Below, piece by piece: positions 24,560-35,302 of a stretch of DNA of 64,000 bases. A model generated the notes under the pieces. The model was given only the letters and a program-made list of their open reading frames with translations, was not told the origin of the DNA and ran no database searches. The position numbers and the translations under genes are program-made. The first letter of the stretch is position 1. Every line of letters starts with the position of its first letter. The DNA is from Tolypeutes matacus (Eukaryota > Chordata > Mammalia > Cingulata > Chlamyphoridae), in assembly GCA_026826555.1 (NCBI GenBank), contig JAKSZT010038955.1, positions 2,532,737 to 2,596,736 of the forward strand, in the 5' to 3' direction.

Positions 24560-25080
24560 GTCATTTTTTCTGATTATCAGACTTCTTTATAATAGCTAGA
24601 AACTAGAAACTGTCCTAATATATATCAGCAGGTGAGTAGATAAATGCCTTGGGTATTTGCTTACATTGGAATTCTAAGAACACTACTCTGCGTTAGAATA
24701 ATGAATGCTTGGGGTTCACAGGAATATGGATGGATTACCAAAATTATACTAAGTGAAAGAAGGTAAAGAAATAAAAGCACATATTTTATGATTCATTTAT
24801 ATACATTCTGGAAGATGTGGACTAATCCAATATAACATAAAGAATATGAGTAGTTACCTGTGAACATGGTGGGAGGTTGGAAGAAGTGGAAGAGCAAAAT
24901 TACAAAAGGACAAGAGAAAAAGGTTAGGGGTGTTGGATTTTCACACCATCTTGATTGGGGTGCTGATTGCACAGGTGTACACACATGAAAGAACATAAAA
25001 ATTTAACACTTTATTTGCAGCTAATCAAATACAGCTCAACACTAGTTTTTAAAAGTAGATATATTGGTAAGGAGAGAGAG
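24560..25080 (+). mobile_element. Old L1M 3' end, plus strand
   Basis: Decayed ORF2 C-terminal and 3' UTR sequence: 'taatagctagaaactagaaa' (about 24591), 'caggaatatggatgga' (about 24719), then 'gattgcacaggtgtacacac' (about 24965). This order matches L1M 3' ends. Confidence 0.55.
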
Positions 25081-25244
25081 ATGGAGGTATAAATAATGAT
25101 ACAATGTGTCAGCGACTCCTGAAAAATGTTCCTGAACCCTGGTTCTCTCCACACCATTCAGCTAAACCCTAGAATGCAGCCACACCAGAGTTGGTTGGTT
25201 ACTCCAAGGCAGGTGTGGGTGGTGGAAACCTCACTCTCTGTCCT

Positions 25245-25560
25245 GGAGCTGGTTCAGAGAGGCATTTGGGTCCAGTGGTCTGCAGCCCAGGTCTAGACAT
25301 GGGCTCACAATTACCAGATATGTGCTCACAGGCATGCTAGTAAACCCCTTTTTTATTCTGCTTGCAGTTTTACATCTCTGAAATGGAGGTATCCTTGATA
25401 GTTATTTCTATGCTTTGTGCACTTTTATAAAAATGAAATAAAATGATTGATGTAAGAGGTTAGTTCAGCACAACCATATAATAAGGAATCACATTTTCCT
25501 GAATATTTTCATTGCCACCCATTGCACCCAGAACACTCATATCTGCTCTGGGAACTATCC
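25245..25560 (+). mobile_element. MIR-containing block, duplicated at 33160
   Basis: A MIR-like core runs from 'tccagtggtctgcagcccag' (about 25270) through 'tacatctctgaaatggagg' (about 25371). Non-MIR flank follows to 'acccagaacactcatatctg' (about 25525). 33160-33420 follows the same order including the flank ('accaagacactcatacctg'), so both copies come from one duplicated unit. The unit here ends about 50 bp before the V promoter octamer. Confidence 0.5.
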
Positions 25561-25606
25561 CTTCTGAAGGCATCCAAACATAGTCCTTGCTATATGGTAT
25601 GAGGAA

Positions 25607-25614
25607 ATGCAAGT
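25607..25614 (+). promoter_or_regulatory. Mutated V-promoter octamer
   Basis: ATGCAAGT stands where IGHV3 promoters carry ATGCAAAT. It lies 135 bp upstream of the former start codon, and the sequence around it (e.g. 'ccagcccagccctgaccctg', about 25641) matches an IGHV3 promoter. One base differs from the Oct-1/2 consensus. Confidence 0.6.
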
Positions 25615-25741
25615 GGGGCTTCTCCCTTGGTTGATTAAATCCAGCCCAGCCCTGACCCTGCAGCTCTGTGACAGGAACCCCAGCCCTGGGATTCCCAGGT
25701 GTTTCTCTTCAGTGATGGGAACCGATCACAGATGATTCACC

Positions 25742-26171
25742 ACAGAGTTTGAGCTTAGCTGGGTTTATATTATTGCAAGTTTAAAAGGAACTTTATGGAT
25801 AGAAATAAATATGATGTGAGTCAATATGAGGGAAAAGGAAGATTGACAGTGTGTGCCAATTTTCTTATCAGGATGTTTTGTGCCTTGAGGTGTTCAATGT
25901 AGGGTGCAGATCTTGGAAGCTGGGGGAGACTTATGTAATGGCTGGGGGTCTCTGAGGCTCTCCTGGAAATCTCTAAGGATTCACCTTCAATAATGACTGG
26001 ATGGGCTGGTTCCAACAGGGCCTCAAGAGGGGTCTGGGTGATGGAATTAAGATACACTAAGCAGGCTCTATGAAGGGCAAGTCCATCATCCCAAAGAAAA
26101 GCTCTATAACATGCTGTTTCTGTAAATGAAGTCTGAGAGCCCAGGATGTGGCCATGAATTACTGAGTGAGA
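25742..26171 (+). pseudogene. IGHV: IGHV3-like (clan III) V segment, pseudogene
   Basis: The leader exon (25742-25787) aligns with IGHV3 leaders, but the start ATG is ACA at 25742-25744 and the splice donor GT is GA at 25788-25789. The intron ends in an AG at 25888-25889 and the V exon starts at 25890. FR1 'ctgggggagac' (25920), FR2 'ggatgggctggttccaacag' (about 26000) and FR3 'aggctctatgaagggc' (about 26064) are in the expected order. The first conserved Cys codon is TGG (25964) with a one-base insertion after it. The second, after TAC, is TGA (26163-26165). A 147-aa antisense frame covers the V exon and is not a gene. The five lesions (start, donor, both Cys, frame) make this a dead relic. 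Family by recalled IGHV3 sequence. Confidence 0.85.
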
Positions 26172-26209
26172 CACAGTGAAGTGAGGCAGTGTGAGCCCAG
26201 ATTCAAATC
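26172..26209 (+). promoter_or_regulatory. Decayed 23-type RSS of IGHV3-like pseudogene
   Basis: A consensus heptamer CACAGTG at 26172-26178 is followed by a 22-base spacer and a poor nonamer ATTCAAATC at 26201-26209 (consensus ACAAAAACC). The spacer 'gtgtgagcccag' end is typical of IGHV3. Confidence 0.65.
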
Positions 26210-26214
26210 TCCCC

Positions 26215-27290
26215 TGCAGAGTGGCCTCCAGGAGGTGCTCAGGACCACACTGAGCCAGGATCATTTGCAGATAAGGCAGAGGATGGTGACTTTTGCCATC
26301 TGGAGTTTCCTCTAAGGGTCTGTGTTTCCTCTTCTCTCCCAGTGATCAGTTATTCTGGGCAGGAATCAGTGTCCCTGTGGATGCCTGGAGAGTCCAGCAG
26401 TTGAGAGCAGGGATCCACATTGATTCCTACAGGCTGGGTTAGAATCTAGAGTAGCCTGTCAGGAGGCAGCAGATGCTGAATAGCTATAACAGCCATACTG
26501 ACCACAACTCTAGCTCAGCCATCCATGGCCAAGACCCTTCTAAGGCACCTCCAGCTGCCACCTACAACCAACTTGAATGGTCAAGACAAAAGAAGATGTG
26601 CTGTGTGGGATCCACATTTGAGGGAAGAATGTAGGAGCCCAGGCCTCAGTTCCCTCCATGACCTGCAGAATTGACTGTGGGGGACTGTCAGGAATACTGA
26701 GCCCAGGGGCAGATGCTGGGTAGTTGCAGGGGATGTCAGGAACATGCAGGCCTCTGATCAGGAGAAGGGGCAGGTTAGGGGAGGTTTGAGACCACTGAGT
26801 CAAGGTGCAGGACCAGGACTGGTGCAAGGGGAGCTCAGGATCATTGAGCCAGGGCTGTGAACCAGGATCAGGAGGAAGGAGAGGCCTGGACCATTGAGAC
26901 CAGGGGACAGGACCAGGGATAGGTTCTTTCACAGCACTATTGTGTCCATAGGACAGGACCTGGAGCAGGTGGAGGGAGAGCTCAGGATCATGGAGCCTAA
27001 TGTCCAGAGCCAAGACATGTACAGGGAGCACTAAGCAACATGGATACCAGGGGCCAGGACTAGGATTGGTGCAAGGGGAGATCAGGAACACCAAGGCCAA
27101 GGCCAGGTGCAAAAGAAACTTATGATCATGGAGCCAAAGTGTCAGAGACAGGGGTAGGTGTAAGTCAGAAGCACCCATCCCAGGGACCAGGACAAGAGGC
27201 AGGTGCAGAGGAACTCAGGAAAACCAAGTCCAGAGCCAGGTGCAGGAGGTAACAGGAGTGTGTAGAGTAGGTAACTGGAGCAGGAGCATG
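26215..27290. repeat. Degenerate G/A-rich minisatellite downstream of the V relic
   Basis: From about 26640 to 27290 there are roughly ten diverged units of about 45-52 bases built on 'ccaggac...ggtgca(a/g)gg(g)gagctcagga(t/a)cat(t)gagcc'. Good unit starts are near 26801, 26851, 26951, 27056, 27105 and 27185. The motif resembles the 'gaggtgctcaggacc' 3' flank of the V relic (26233), so it may have grown from V downstream sequence. The lack of stops on the minus strand gives a repetitive 212-aa frame (26540-27178). I do not treat this frame as a gene. Confidence 0.65.
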
Positions 27291-27299
27291 TGCATCGGG

Positions 27300-28630
27300 A
27301 GTATAAGGGAGAATCTGGGTTTTCTTCTTATGACTTCTCTGTTCATCTTATGAGAAGGATCAGGTAAACCCGGTCATGAATCTGCTACATGGCTTAAGAC
27401 AGAAGTTCAGTGAAATTTCATTAATGCATGGAAATTGATAAATAAAGCTATACTGTTATGTGAAACACAATATACACAGGAGTTCATCCATGTGAATAAA
27501 TGTATCTAAATGCCAACCTTACAACTAACGCACTGAAGAGGAAGATGTGGAAATATTTCACCAATGAAAAATGCACTTTGACCTTCAGCACAATTTCCTC
27601 ACAGTGACAAAATTCACACCACATGTGAATTTCATTTTCTTGCCTGTACCTCCCCTGACAACACCTCTAGGCATGGACTTTCTGAGTGCCTTATGTACCA
27701 GGATCTACCCTTGAAACTTGCCTTATTATCTTCTGAATCCCCAAATCCTGCCATAAACATTGGTGACTTTAATGTCCAGACCAATTCATTTTCTCCTCAT
27801 GTTGCTGCCTCGCCAACTTGGAACTAGGATAGAGATGAAGTTCTTACTAAGTTTATTATTTAAACTTTAACTAATATTATTGATTAGCCAGGTTGCAATA
27901 TGTTGCTTTCAAGTTCTGTTAATGTTAGAATAAGGTAGAAGGACATATGCAGAGATGAGGGGATCAAAGTCAGTCAATGTTCAGGTGAGGATCCTGAGGG
28001 TGAGTGGGACTGAGCTGCCCCAGTAGCACAGGTGTGACATGTCAGGGTAAGCCCAGGGCAAGTGGAGTTTGGGCAGTCATGGTGGTCAGAGGGGAGGGCA
28101 CACACAGGTGCTTTCTGCCTTCCACAGGGGATTATACCACAATTAGGAGTAATGAAAATACATAACAGCTCTGACAACTTACTTAAATTTCACACATGAA
28201 GTTACCACTGAGGAATGACATCAATAAAGTGGAGAAAGTGGTGCCAAACATCATTTCCTCCTTTGATAAATAAAAAAATCAAACAGAATCTACTATAATC
28301 AAACTTGTCAAGGAATATATACATATTATGTACATATTATGTATTTTATATATATATATATAATAGATATGTATGGAAACAGACACACACATATATACAT
28401 ATTATATCTGGAATTAGGGGCACAATGAACATTTTCCCAGAGTCATTCTTGATCCTTGACCACATCTGACTCCCCATTCAACACATTACCTGCCTGGGAA
28501 AGAACTTGGGTTTGGTGAGGGGCACCCCTGGGAGAGGACTGTGTTCTCCAAGGGCTCAGCAGCATCCTCCTGAGCCCCTAATACAAGGACCTCCCCACAT
28601 CCACTTTCATTTTACATACAAAGTTGCCTC
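27300..28630. other. No gene recognised; short TA tract
   Basis: This is flank of the next V segment. It holds a TA-rich microsatellite (about 28348-28376) and otherwise no repeat or frame that could be named. Confidence 0.4.
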
Positions 28631-28634
28631 TCAG

Positions 28635-28642
28635 GTGCAAAT
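28635..28642 (+). promoter_or_regulatory. Octamer-like element of IGHV4-like segment
   Basis: GTGCAAAT differs from ATGCAAAT at the first base. It lies 109 bp upstream of the leader ATG, which is a normal distance for a V promoter. Confidence 0.5.
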
Positions 28643-28750
28643 CACCACATGGGTGAACAGAGAAAAGCAGAGCAAACATTTACTTAAATTCAGGTTCCTC
28701 TTCAGTCTGAATAATATTTCCTGGGACTCATGGACTTCATCCACCAGAAC

Positions 28751-29182
28751 ATGAAACCCTTGTGGTTCTTCCTGTTTTTGGTGGCAGCTCCAAGGTGTTG
28801 GTGTCTCAGGGATTCAGACATAAGGTGATGGGGATGATGCATCTGAGTACATTGCTCACTGTTCTCCTTGTCCTCAGTTGTCCTTGTCCCACGTGCAGCT
28901 GAAGGAGTCAGGACCTGACTTGGTGAAGCCCTCACAGACCCTGTCCCTCACCTGCAAATTTTTTGGAGTCTCTTTAACTGGTTATTATATACATTGGCTC
29001 TGCCAGGCTCCAGGAGAGGGGCTGGAGTGGGTTGGCATGATAATTAGTACTGGAAGCACAAACTATAACCCAACTCCTCAGTCTCAACTCATCATCACCA
29101 GGGACACCTCCAAGAATGAAGTTTATTTAAAACTGAGCAGCCTGAGAACTGAGGACACTGCCAGGTATTATTGTGTAAGTTA
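28751..29182 (+). pseudogene. IGHV: IGHV4-like V segment, leader frameshift, V exon intact
   Basis: The leader exon (28751-28796) encodes MKPLWFFLFLVAAPR, an IGHV4-type leader. The donor is GTTGGT (28797) and the acceptor ends at 28877. The V exon (28878-29182) is open and codes in order for [24 protein letters not shown]1 around GYYIH, FR2 W...[14 protein letters not shown]2 around ISTGSTN, FR3 [26 protein letters not shown]. Both conserved Cys (28953, 29172) and the FR2 Trp (28995) are present. An extra T in the leader part of exon 2 ('tccttgtccc') breaks the phase: GT donors near the exon end give lengths of 44, 46, 50 or 52, none a multiple of three, as the V frame would need. FR2 has Cys (29001) where Arg is normal. 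It may be a pseudogene, or functional if the extra T is an assembly error. Confidence 0.85.
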
Positions 29183-29220
29183 CACAGTGAGGGGAAACAC
29201 CGTGAGTGCAGCCAAAGACC
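29183..29220 (+). promoter_or_regulatory. 23-type RSS of IGHV4-like segment
   Basis: Heptamer CACAGTG at 29183-29189, directly after TGT GTA AGT TA, is followed by a 22-base spacer starting 'aggggaaacac'. The nonamer CCAAAGACC is at 29212-29220 (7 of 9 to consensus). The heptamer is perfect, and the spacer is one base short of 23. Confidence 0.8.
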
Positions 29221-29419
29221 TCCACTGCAGCGCGCAGGAGGTGACTGGGCTGCAGGGGAAGCTCATGACCAACAGGGGGCGATCAGGGTCCAACCCCAGG
29301 AGCTGGTTCAGAGGGAGGCTGGGGAGGAGTTTCCTAACCTTATTTAGGTTTCCTCTTCTTGCTTCACATCATGTAAGCCCCAAAGAACAGCCATTGCATC
29401 ATTTCTAAGCAGTGCTATG

Positions 29420-30555
29420 ATGTAGCCATGATTCACACATACCCTTTCTTTTAATATTAGGAAATGTATGTTTAAATACATTCATACATATATATCATAT
29501 AAAATTTTACGTAAATTGTGGGAATTCACTCCTGCCTTGTAAAGAGACTTGAAAATGTGAACAAAACTTGCATTTACCATCTCTGTGAAGATATTTCCCT
29601 CAACTTAACTTACATTTCTGAGACTGCCCAGGCAAATTAACCCCCCAACCTCCCTCATGAAGAGTCCCATGGACTCAGCTGGAAGAAGGAATTGGAAAGC
29701 CTGGCCTATCTAGGAGAAGCATCTAAGTTCTTTCCTTCTTATGTGGTATCAAAGACCAGTTCCCTGCACATATATTAAGCCCTTTATAAATTATGATTTG
29801 ATTTCATAAAATGCCATCATTGTATCATTCACACAACTTTTCAATATATAATAGGTAAGAATAAAAATAGCAGGTTAACAATGCATCATTTTAAAATCCA
29901 AATACCATTCCTGGTACACTTATATTTAATTAAACCCTTTCTTTTAAATTTTTCATTCATCTATTAATCAATCATTTGCCACATATTCTTTTTCCTTAAC
30001 ATCATCAAATATTCTCTATAAATATAACATTAAGCTCCCTCTAATAGCTGTCTGTGAGGCAGGTCACATCATCAGAAAGAACTTGTGACCCTCTAATCCT
30101 CCCTGCACATCCACAGGCTTCCTAAGGCAGAGCTGACCTGAGGGTCCTAACAGGGAGGACTAACCTAATCAAAGGCTTGACCTCATGTTCCAGCACATTC
30201 TGGAAAGCAGATCCTGCCTCCAAGTGCCTCCTCCCTGCTCTGAATCTCCATGTGGGAAACAGCTTTCTCATCAGTGTGATGAGTGTAAAAGAAAGAGAGT
30301 TCCTGTTCCCAGGTGTGCAGGCCCCAGTATGCCTATAAGACCCAGTGCATGGGCAGAGACAACCTTTCAGAACATGAAAGTCTCCTGAAGCTTACCTGGC
30401 TACTTGTCTATCTCTGAATACAAGATGTCAGGGGAGAGGCTGGGATATGAGCAGGATGGACAGTGATGGGAATGTCATCCAAGTGTTCCTGTCCCTCCTT
30501 CTGAGGCAATGCCTGCCCTGTCCTGTATTTCTGCCCCTCCATGGTATAGAGTATG
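29420..30555. other. No recognised feature
   Basis: An AT-rich portion (29440-30010) is followed by more GC-balanced sequence (30030-30480). No gene, RNA or nameable repeat was seen. The 149-aa frame at 30447-30896 runs into the next repeat and has no recognisable domain. Confidence 0.35.
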
Positions 30556-30559
30556 TATT

Positions 30560-31390
30560 TTCCCTGATATTGCTGACTAAGCTGTATAATCTTCTGCTGC
30601 CTATTTCAGAGAACTTCATCTGTGGTTTAAGGCTTTTATTCCTTAGTGAAGGAGGATGGGCTTTTGACATATGTTCCTTCCACTTTCCATTGGATCTAAC
30701 CAGCGCCCATAGGATATTGTTTCATTTGCTTTTCTCATGCAAAATAATTGTTTTGTTTTGTAGTGGGACTAAGGGGGTGGTTAGGGTGTATTTCCACAAT
30801 AATTGCTGTCCTTCTACCAAAATATTACTATGTTTTGTTCATTGGAGTTTTTGGTGTATTCTTCCTAATTTTGGAGAATTCAAAAATTCTTCCTAATTTT
30901 TGCAAGACAGTATGGATACTGCCCCTGTGAGAGTCACTCTAGCATTTTTATCAGACTCAGAGTTTAGAAATTTATTAACAATTACCAGTTCATCTTCTTA
31001 ATAGCTTATATGTGATCTGTTGATACTGGACCTAATTTGGGTTCTATTTATCTTTATTAGCACATATAAAATTCTCTTGAGATTTTAAGATTTTTCTTTG
31101 CTCTGTGACATCAATTTTTTGACATGTTGAGTACATTTTGATACTTTACAGTTTTCCAACAGAAGACTGATTTTGTTGATTTTGTTAATTTCCACATGCA
31201 TGTTAATTCTTTGTTCTGCAGTGGAGCTAGGGAGGTTGCTATGGGTGTATTTTTACTTGGGGAGAGGAGTTTTGTTTGTTTGCTTTGCATGTTTTGTGCT
31301 GTGTTTTGGGTGTGGGTTCTCCCTAATTCTGCAGGAAAAGCATGTGATACAGTAGTGAACTGTCCCCTGGGAGACTCAATCTAGGGAATT
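30560..31390. repeat. Old L1M-like repeat with two related sub-blocks
   Basis: Two blocks about 460 bp apart share a motif: 'gtagtgggactaaggggg' (about 30761) and 'cagtggagctagggagg' (about 31219). Each is followed by 'ggtgtattt' and 'ccctaatt(t/c)tg'-type sequence. The block at 31219 parallels 21246 plus 24219, which are now split by the twin-primed L1. Class uncertain. Confidence 0.35.
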
Positions 31391-31399
31391 TGCAAACAG

Positions 31400-32360
31400 T
31401 TAAATTCTATGTTATTAAAATCAATAACTAGTGATTTAAGGGAATAAATAATGAGTGTAAAGGAAGAACCAATAGAATGGGAGAAAACATTTATAAACCA
31501 TACATCTATTAATAGACTTGTATCTAGAATGTTAATTACTAACATCTCAACAAAAAATGGCACAAAGAAGATGTATAAATGGTTAAAAAGTAAATGAAAA
31601 TAGTGTTGCATGATTTAAGATTATGGGAATATAAATCAAATCTACAATAAAATAGTATTTTGCACCAAGAAGGAAGGGTAGAATAAAAAATTAGGATAGC
31701 CACAAATATTTGAGAGGATATGGATAAATTGTAACCCTATTACAATGCCAGTGAGATTGTTAACTAATCAAGACTCTGAAAAAGAGAACTGAAGGGCCCT
31801 CAAATTATTAAAGAAAAGACTATTATGTGAACCTACAATTCCAATGCTAGGTATATATCCCAAAATACTGAAAATAGAGATTCAAATATATATTTGTACA
31901 GAAAAAGTTCATAGCAGCATCATTTACAAAGGCTAAAAGTTGTAGAGAACCCAAATTTCCATCAAAAGATGACTGGATAAACAAACAGATATACACAATG
32001 AATATCAGTCACTTTCATGAAGGGAAGATGTATGGGATAACATGGATGAACATTGAAATGTGAATTTGAATTAAATAGGTCAAATACAAAGGGGAAAGTA
32101 TTGTATGATTTCACTTACATGGAATGCCTAGAACATGCTAATTCAAAGATACAAGGAATAGATTAGAGATTACTAGATTCAGGATTGAATGGGGAGTGAA
32201 TTCTTAATGGGTACAAACATTCTTTTTGGTGTGATGAAAAACTTTGGTAATGTTTGTTGCATAAAATTGCGCATTCAGTGTATAGCTCTCAATAGTACAT
32301 ATGAAAGTGGTTAAGTTAGAATGTTGTCTTGTATGAAGGTCACACAAATAATTTATTTTG
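31400..32360 (+). mobile_element. Old L1M, ORF2 C-terminus and 3' UTR
   Basis: Plus-strand decayed L1: 'tacaattccaatgctaggta' (about 31834), 'ttcatagcagcatcatttac' (about 31908), 'gtatgatttcacttacatgg' (about 32103) and 'gatgaaaaactttggtaatg' (about 32233). These are the consecutive C-terminal ORF2 and 3' UTR landmarks of L1M elements. Confidence 0.7.
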
Positions 32361-32945
32361 TTATAAAATAGAAATGAAGTATTGGTACTTACTATCACAT
32401 GGATGAGTGTTGAAAACAATTTTGTAACTGAAAGAAGCTGGCCGTGAATTACAATATAATTTATTTCCTTTCATATTAAAGCCAAGAATTGGGATAACAA
32501 TAGAGATAAAAAGTAAATTTATTGTTTATTGAAGATAAATGGGAGATAAATGGATAGGAGGATGTTAGGTAGAGTGTATTGTTTTCTCTATGAGTTAATG
32601 AAAATATCCTAATATAGACTCTGGTGTTAGTAGCACATATTTTTGTATAAAACAATAATGATTCAATTATAAGCTTTAAACTGATGTAAACTGATATGAT
32701 TTATATTTTATCTGAACTTTCTTCTTTTAAAAAAAGAAGCTTAATTGTTTCCTGGAGAGAAGGGAATGAGTGAGAGGTATAAATTCTAGAGTAATGAGTG
32801 AAAATTTCGGGAGTTCACTATCAGTGTGGTGGTGATGATTACACTTGTGTATAGGTATGTAAAGACTTACCAAATGTTACAGTAAAATATGTGATGATTG
32901 TCATCTGTCAATTATGCTTCAATAAAGCTGATACAAATAAACAAA
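32360..32945 (+). mobile_element. Old L1M 3' fragments
   Basis: A second L1M-like 3' end runs through 'gtggtggtgatgattacact' (about 32828) and closes at 'gcttcaataaagctgataca' (about 32914), the standard L1M polyadenylation end. The junction with the preceding element is not precise. Confidence 0.6.
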
Positions 32946-33159
32946 TGAATAGATGAATAGGAAGGAGAAATAGAGAGCTAAATCATGACCTGTGAATTGC
33001 CAGACCATACTTTAAATACATCTGCTAAACACTGCTTCTCTCTACATTCTTTAGGTAGACACTAAGGACACAACAACATCACACAATGTTCTTATTACAC
33101 AAAGAGGGATGTTACAAATCTATCTAGACATGTCTCACTCTGTCCTGGAAGGCAAGGGA

Positions 33160-33420
33160 GCCATGGATTCTAGTGGTGAGGAACACAGGCCAGACACTGG
33201 AGCTCACAATCAGCAGACATAGACTTTGGGCATTGGCCAATCATTCTAACTTTCTGTTTGAAATTTTACATCAGTACATATGTATAAATGAAATAATATC
33301 AAGGGTTCAAAGTGTTTAGTCCAGTACTATCAAATAATAATATTGTCCCAAATGCTGTCATTGTCACCCAACTACACCAAGACACTCATACCTGTTCAGG
33401 ATCAGAGATCTGAGGCAGCC
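33160..33420 (+). mobile_element. MIR-containing block, paralogue of 25245-25560
   Basis: It follows 25245-25560 from 'ctagtggtgaggaacacagg' (about 33171) through 'acaccaagacactcatacctg' (about 33375). In the other copy an IGHV3-like promoter and relic follow. Here no V segment is visible downstream. Confidence 0.45.
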
Positions 33421-33424
33421 AAGG

Positions 33425-34790
33425 GAGCCTGATGAGACTTTTCCAGTCAGACTCAGGAAGAGACCTCAGTGGGATTCTCCAAGCAGGACAAGAGGGAGGT
33501 GATGCCAGGGTCAGTATCCTACAATCAATAATAGATTTCACATCCAGTTCTACTCACACAAAAGCATACATGTCAGACTTAGTACTGGTCTGTTTGTCTA
33601 TTTTCCCCCCATAATTCATTTTAATTTTCCCTGCTATGGCAAGGCCATTGTGGTATTCTTGAGCTAAAATTGCACATCAGATGAATCCATTGTATCCAAG
33701 GATCTGACCTGCCTTAGTGTTGCCCCCAAACTTGGTCATTGGCTCGCAGTAGCCCTCGGGTCTCCTGTCTTTCACACAATATGGGAATAATCTATGAGAA
33801 CAGCAGCTGGGCCCTTGTTGCTTTATGTCTCTGCAGGTGGAGGAATGCGAGGTACATTCTCAGGGCTTTAGTAGAAGAAAATATAGTTAAATTTTATTAT
33901 TTTTGATGATATAACATTAAACATGTGGCTGAAAACAACTTAAATTAATCACATTCAGCACAATTGCATTATTCCTCAATGCTGAGCTACTTGCTATTAC
34001 TTGCAAATATCTTTCTCATTGAGACTTGTTAAATATAAAGTATGGACATGTGTTTCCAATGATAATGATTCCTCTCCCTGTACAGAATAGAGTAAGATAG
34101 GCCTTTTCTACACACTATCCCCTGTTTCCCCATCACAATAGCAGAGATTTACCTAAGTGCTCCATGTAGAGGAGATATGGGTGCTGCAAACCTCAGAGTC
34201 TGCAGGGAACACCAGCTATGGATAGCGTCAGGGTGTTCCTCATGTTGGGAGACCTTGAGCTGCCCCTGTCATTGAGCACTGCTCATATCTATCTAGTGAA
34301 GGGCTCAGAATTAGGAACCACAAAAGACTGTCACACCTCAGCTATCTCTGCAACACACAATCTTAGGATGTAGAAGTTGCAATTTAATCTCCATCTTCCT
34401 AACACCAGTTTCTCATGAGTTTGGTTAGAGACATGTGCTAACATTTATTTGACCCACTCTATCCTCAGAATCTGCTGAATTGATATAAAAAATTAACCAA
34501 AATAGTAAGTTTGCAATACACAGTAATATGTGCATTTGAGAATGTCAATGTTTCTCTAGGAAACCCATTTATTTCAGCAGAATCAGTAATCATATCGGTT
34601 ACTTTCTTTCATGTGGACACAAGGAAAAGTCATTCCAACACTGGAACAAAGGTGAGAATTTTTATTTTTGGAAAGAATTTTAGTGGCTTCAATTTTATTT
34701 ATCTTCCCTAAAGCTTTGTGAAATATATGAGAAATATCATGAGAAATATATAAACTATTTTAACATGCTGATTCACGAATAATTCAATTG
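33425..34790. other. No recognised feature
   Basis: This is presumed IGHV-locus spacer. No V leader, FR pattern or RSS pair was found in it, and no repeat could be named. Frames are under 70 aa. Confidence 0.35.
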
Positions 34791-34795
34791 ACTGT

Positions 34796-35297
34796 TGTAG
34801 CAGTTTGGCAGTGTGATGTAATTATGAATTCCAAAAATAGATATTGGATCATGCTTGTAAACTGGTCTGATAATCTGGGAATGATTAAGTTATGATTAGG
34901 GTGTTAACTGGGCCACATCAGTAGGGCATTGAGCCCCACCCCTTGGTGGGGCAGGAATCAAATATAAAAGGCCTAACAAAAAACTGTGTTGGAGCAGTTT
35001 TGAGTCAGCATTCTGATGCTGAGTTTTAATGCTGGAGCCAGGAGAAGTGTGGAGGAAACAGAAGAGCTAAGCCTGGAGAGAAATGGAGCCCTGGGAAGAG
35101 AGGAACCCAAGAAGCCTAAATGCTGGCAAATGTCGGCAGCTGCCTTGCTCCAACAAGTAGCAACAGAATTTGGTGAGGGAAAAATCTTATGCTTTATGGC
35201 CCAGTAACTGTAAGCTTCTACCCCAAATAAATACTCTTTATAAAAACCAACTGATTTCTGGTATTTTGCATCAGCACCCCTTTGGCTGACTAAAACA
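34796..35297 (+). mobile_element. Solo MaLR-type LTR
   Basis: TGTAGCAGTTTGG...GACTAAAACA, about 502 bp, is a close relative of 2620-3119 with the shared core 'gagccccaccccttggtggg' (34931) and AATAAA at about 35227. The flanking pentamers ACTGT (34791-34795) and ATTGT (35298-35302) are a plausible 5-bp target duplication with one mismatch. No internal sequence follows, so it is a solo LTR. Confidence 0.7.
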
Positions 35298-35302
35298 ATT
35301 GT

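Noticed and set aside
25821..26264. 147-aa minus-strand frame
   Set aside because: Antisense of the IGHV3-like V exon.
26540..27178. 212-aa minus-strand open frame, the longest in the window
   Set aside because: It covers a minisatellite on the opposite strand from the V relic. The sequence is repetitive (Leu/Pro-rich) and open because the repeat lacks stops in that frame.
26640..27290. Immunoglobulin switch region
   Set aside because: Units lack the GAGCT/GGGGT-type pentamer clusters at the density of switch regions, and there are no constant exons nearby.
28878..29408. 176-aa frame as a complete gene
   Set aside because: Only 28878-29182 is V sequence. The rest reads through the RSS into flank, and the apparent start is an internal TTG.
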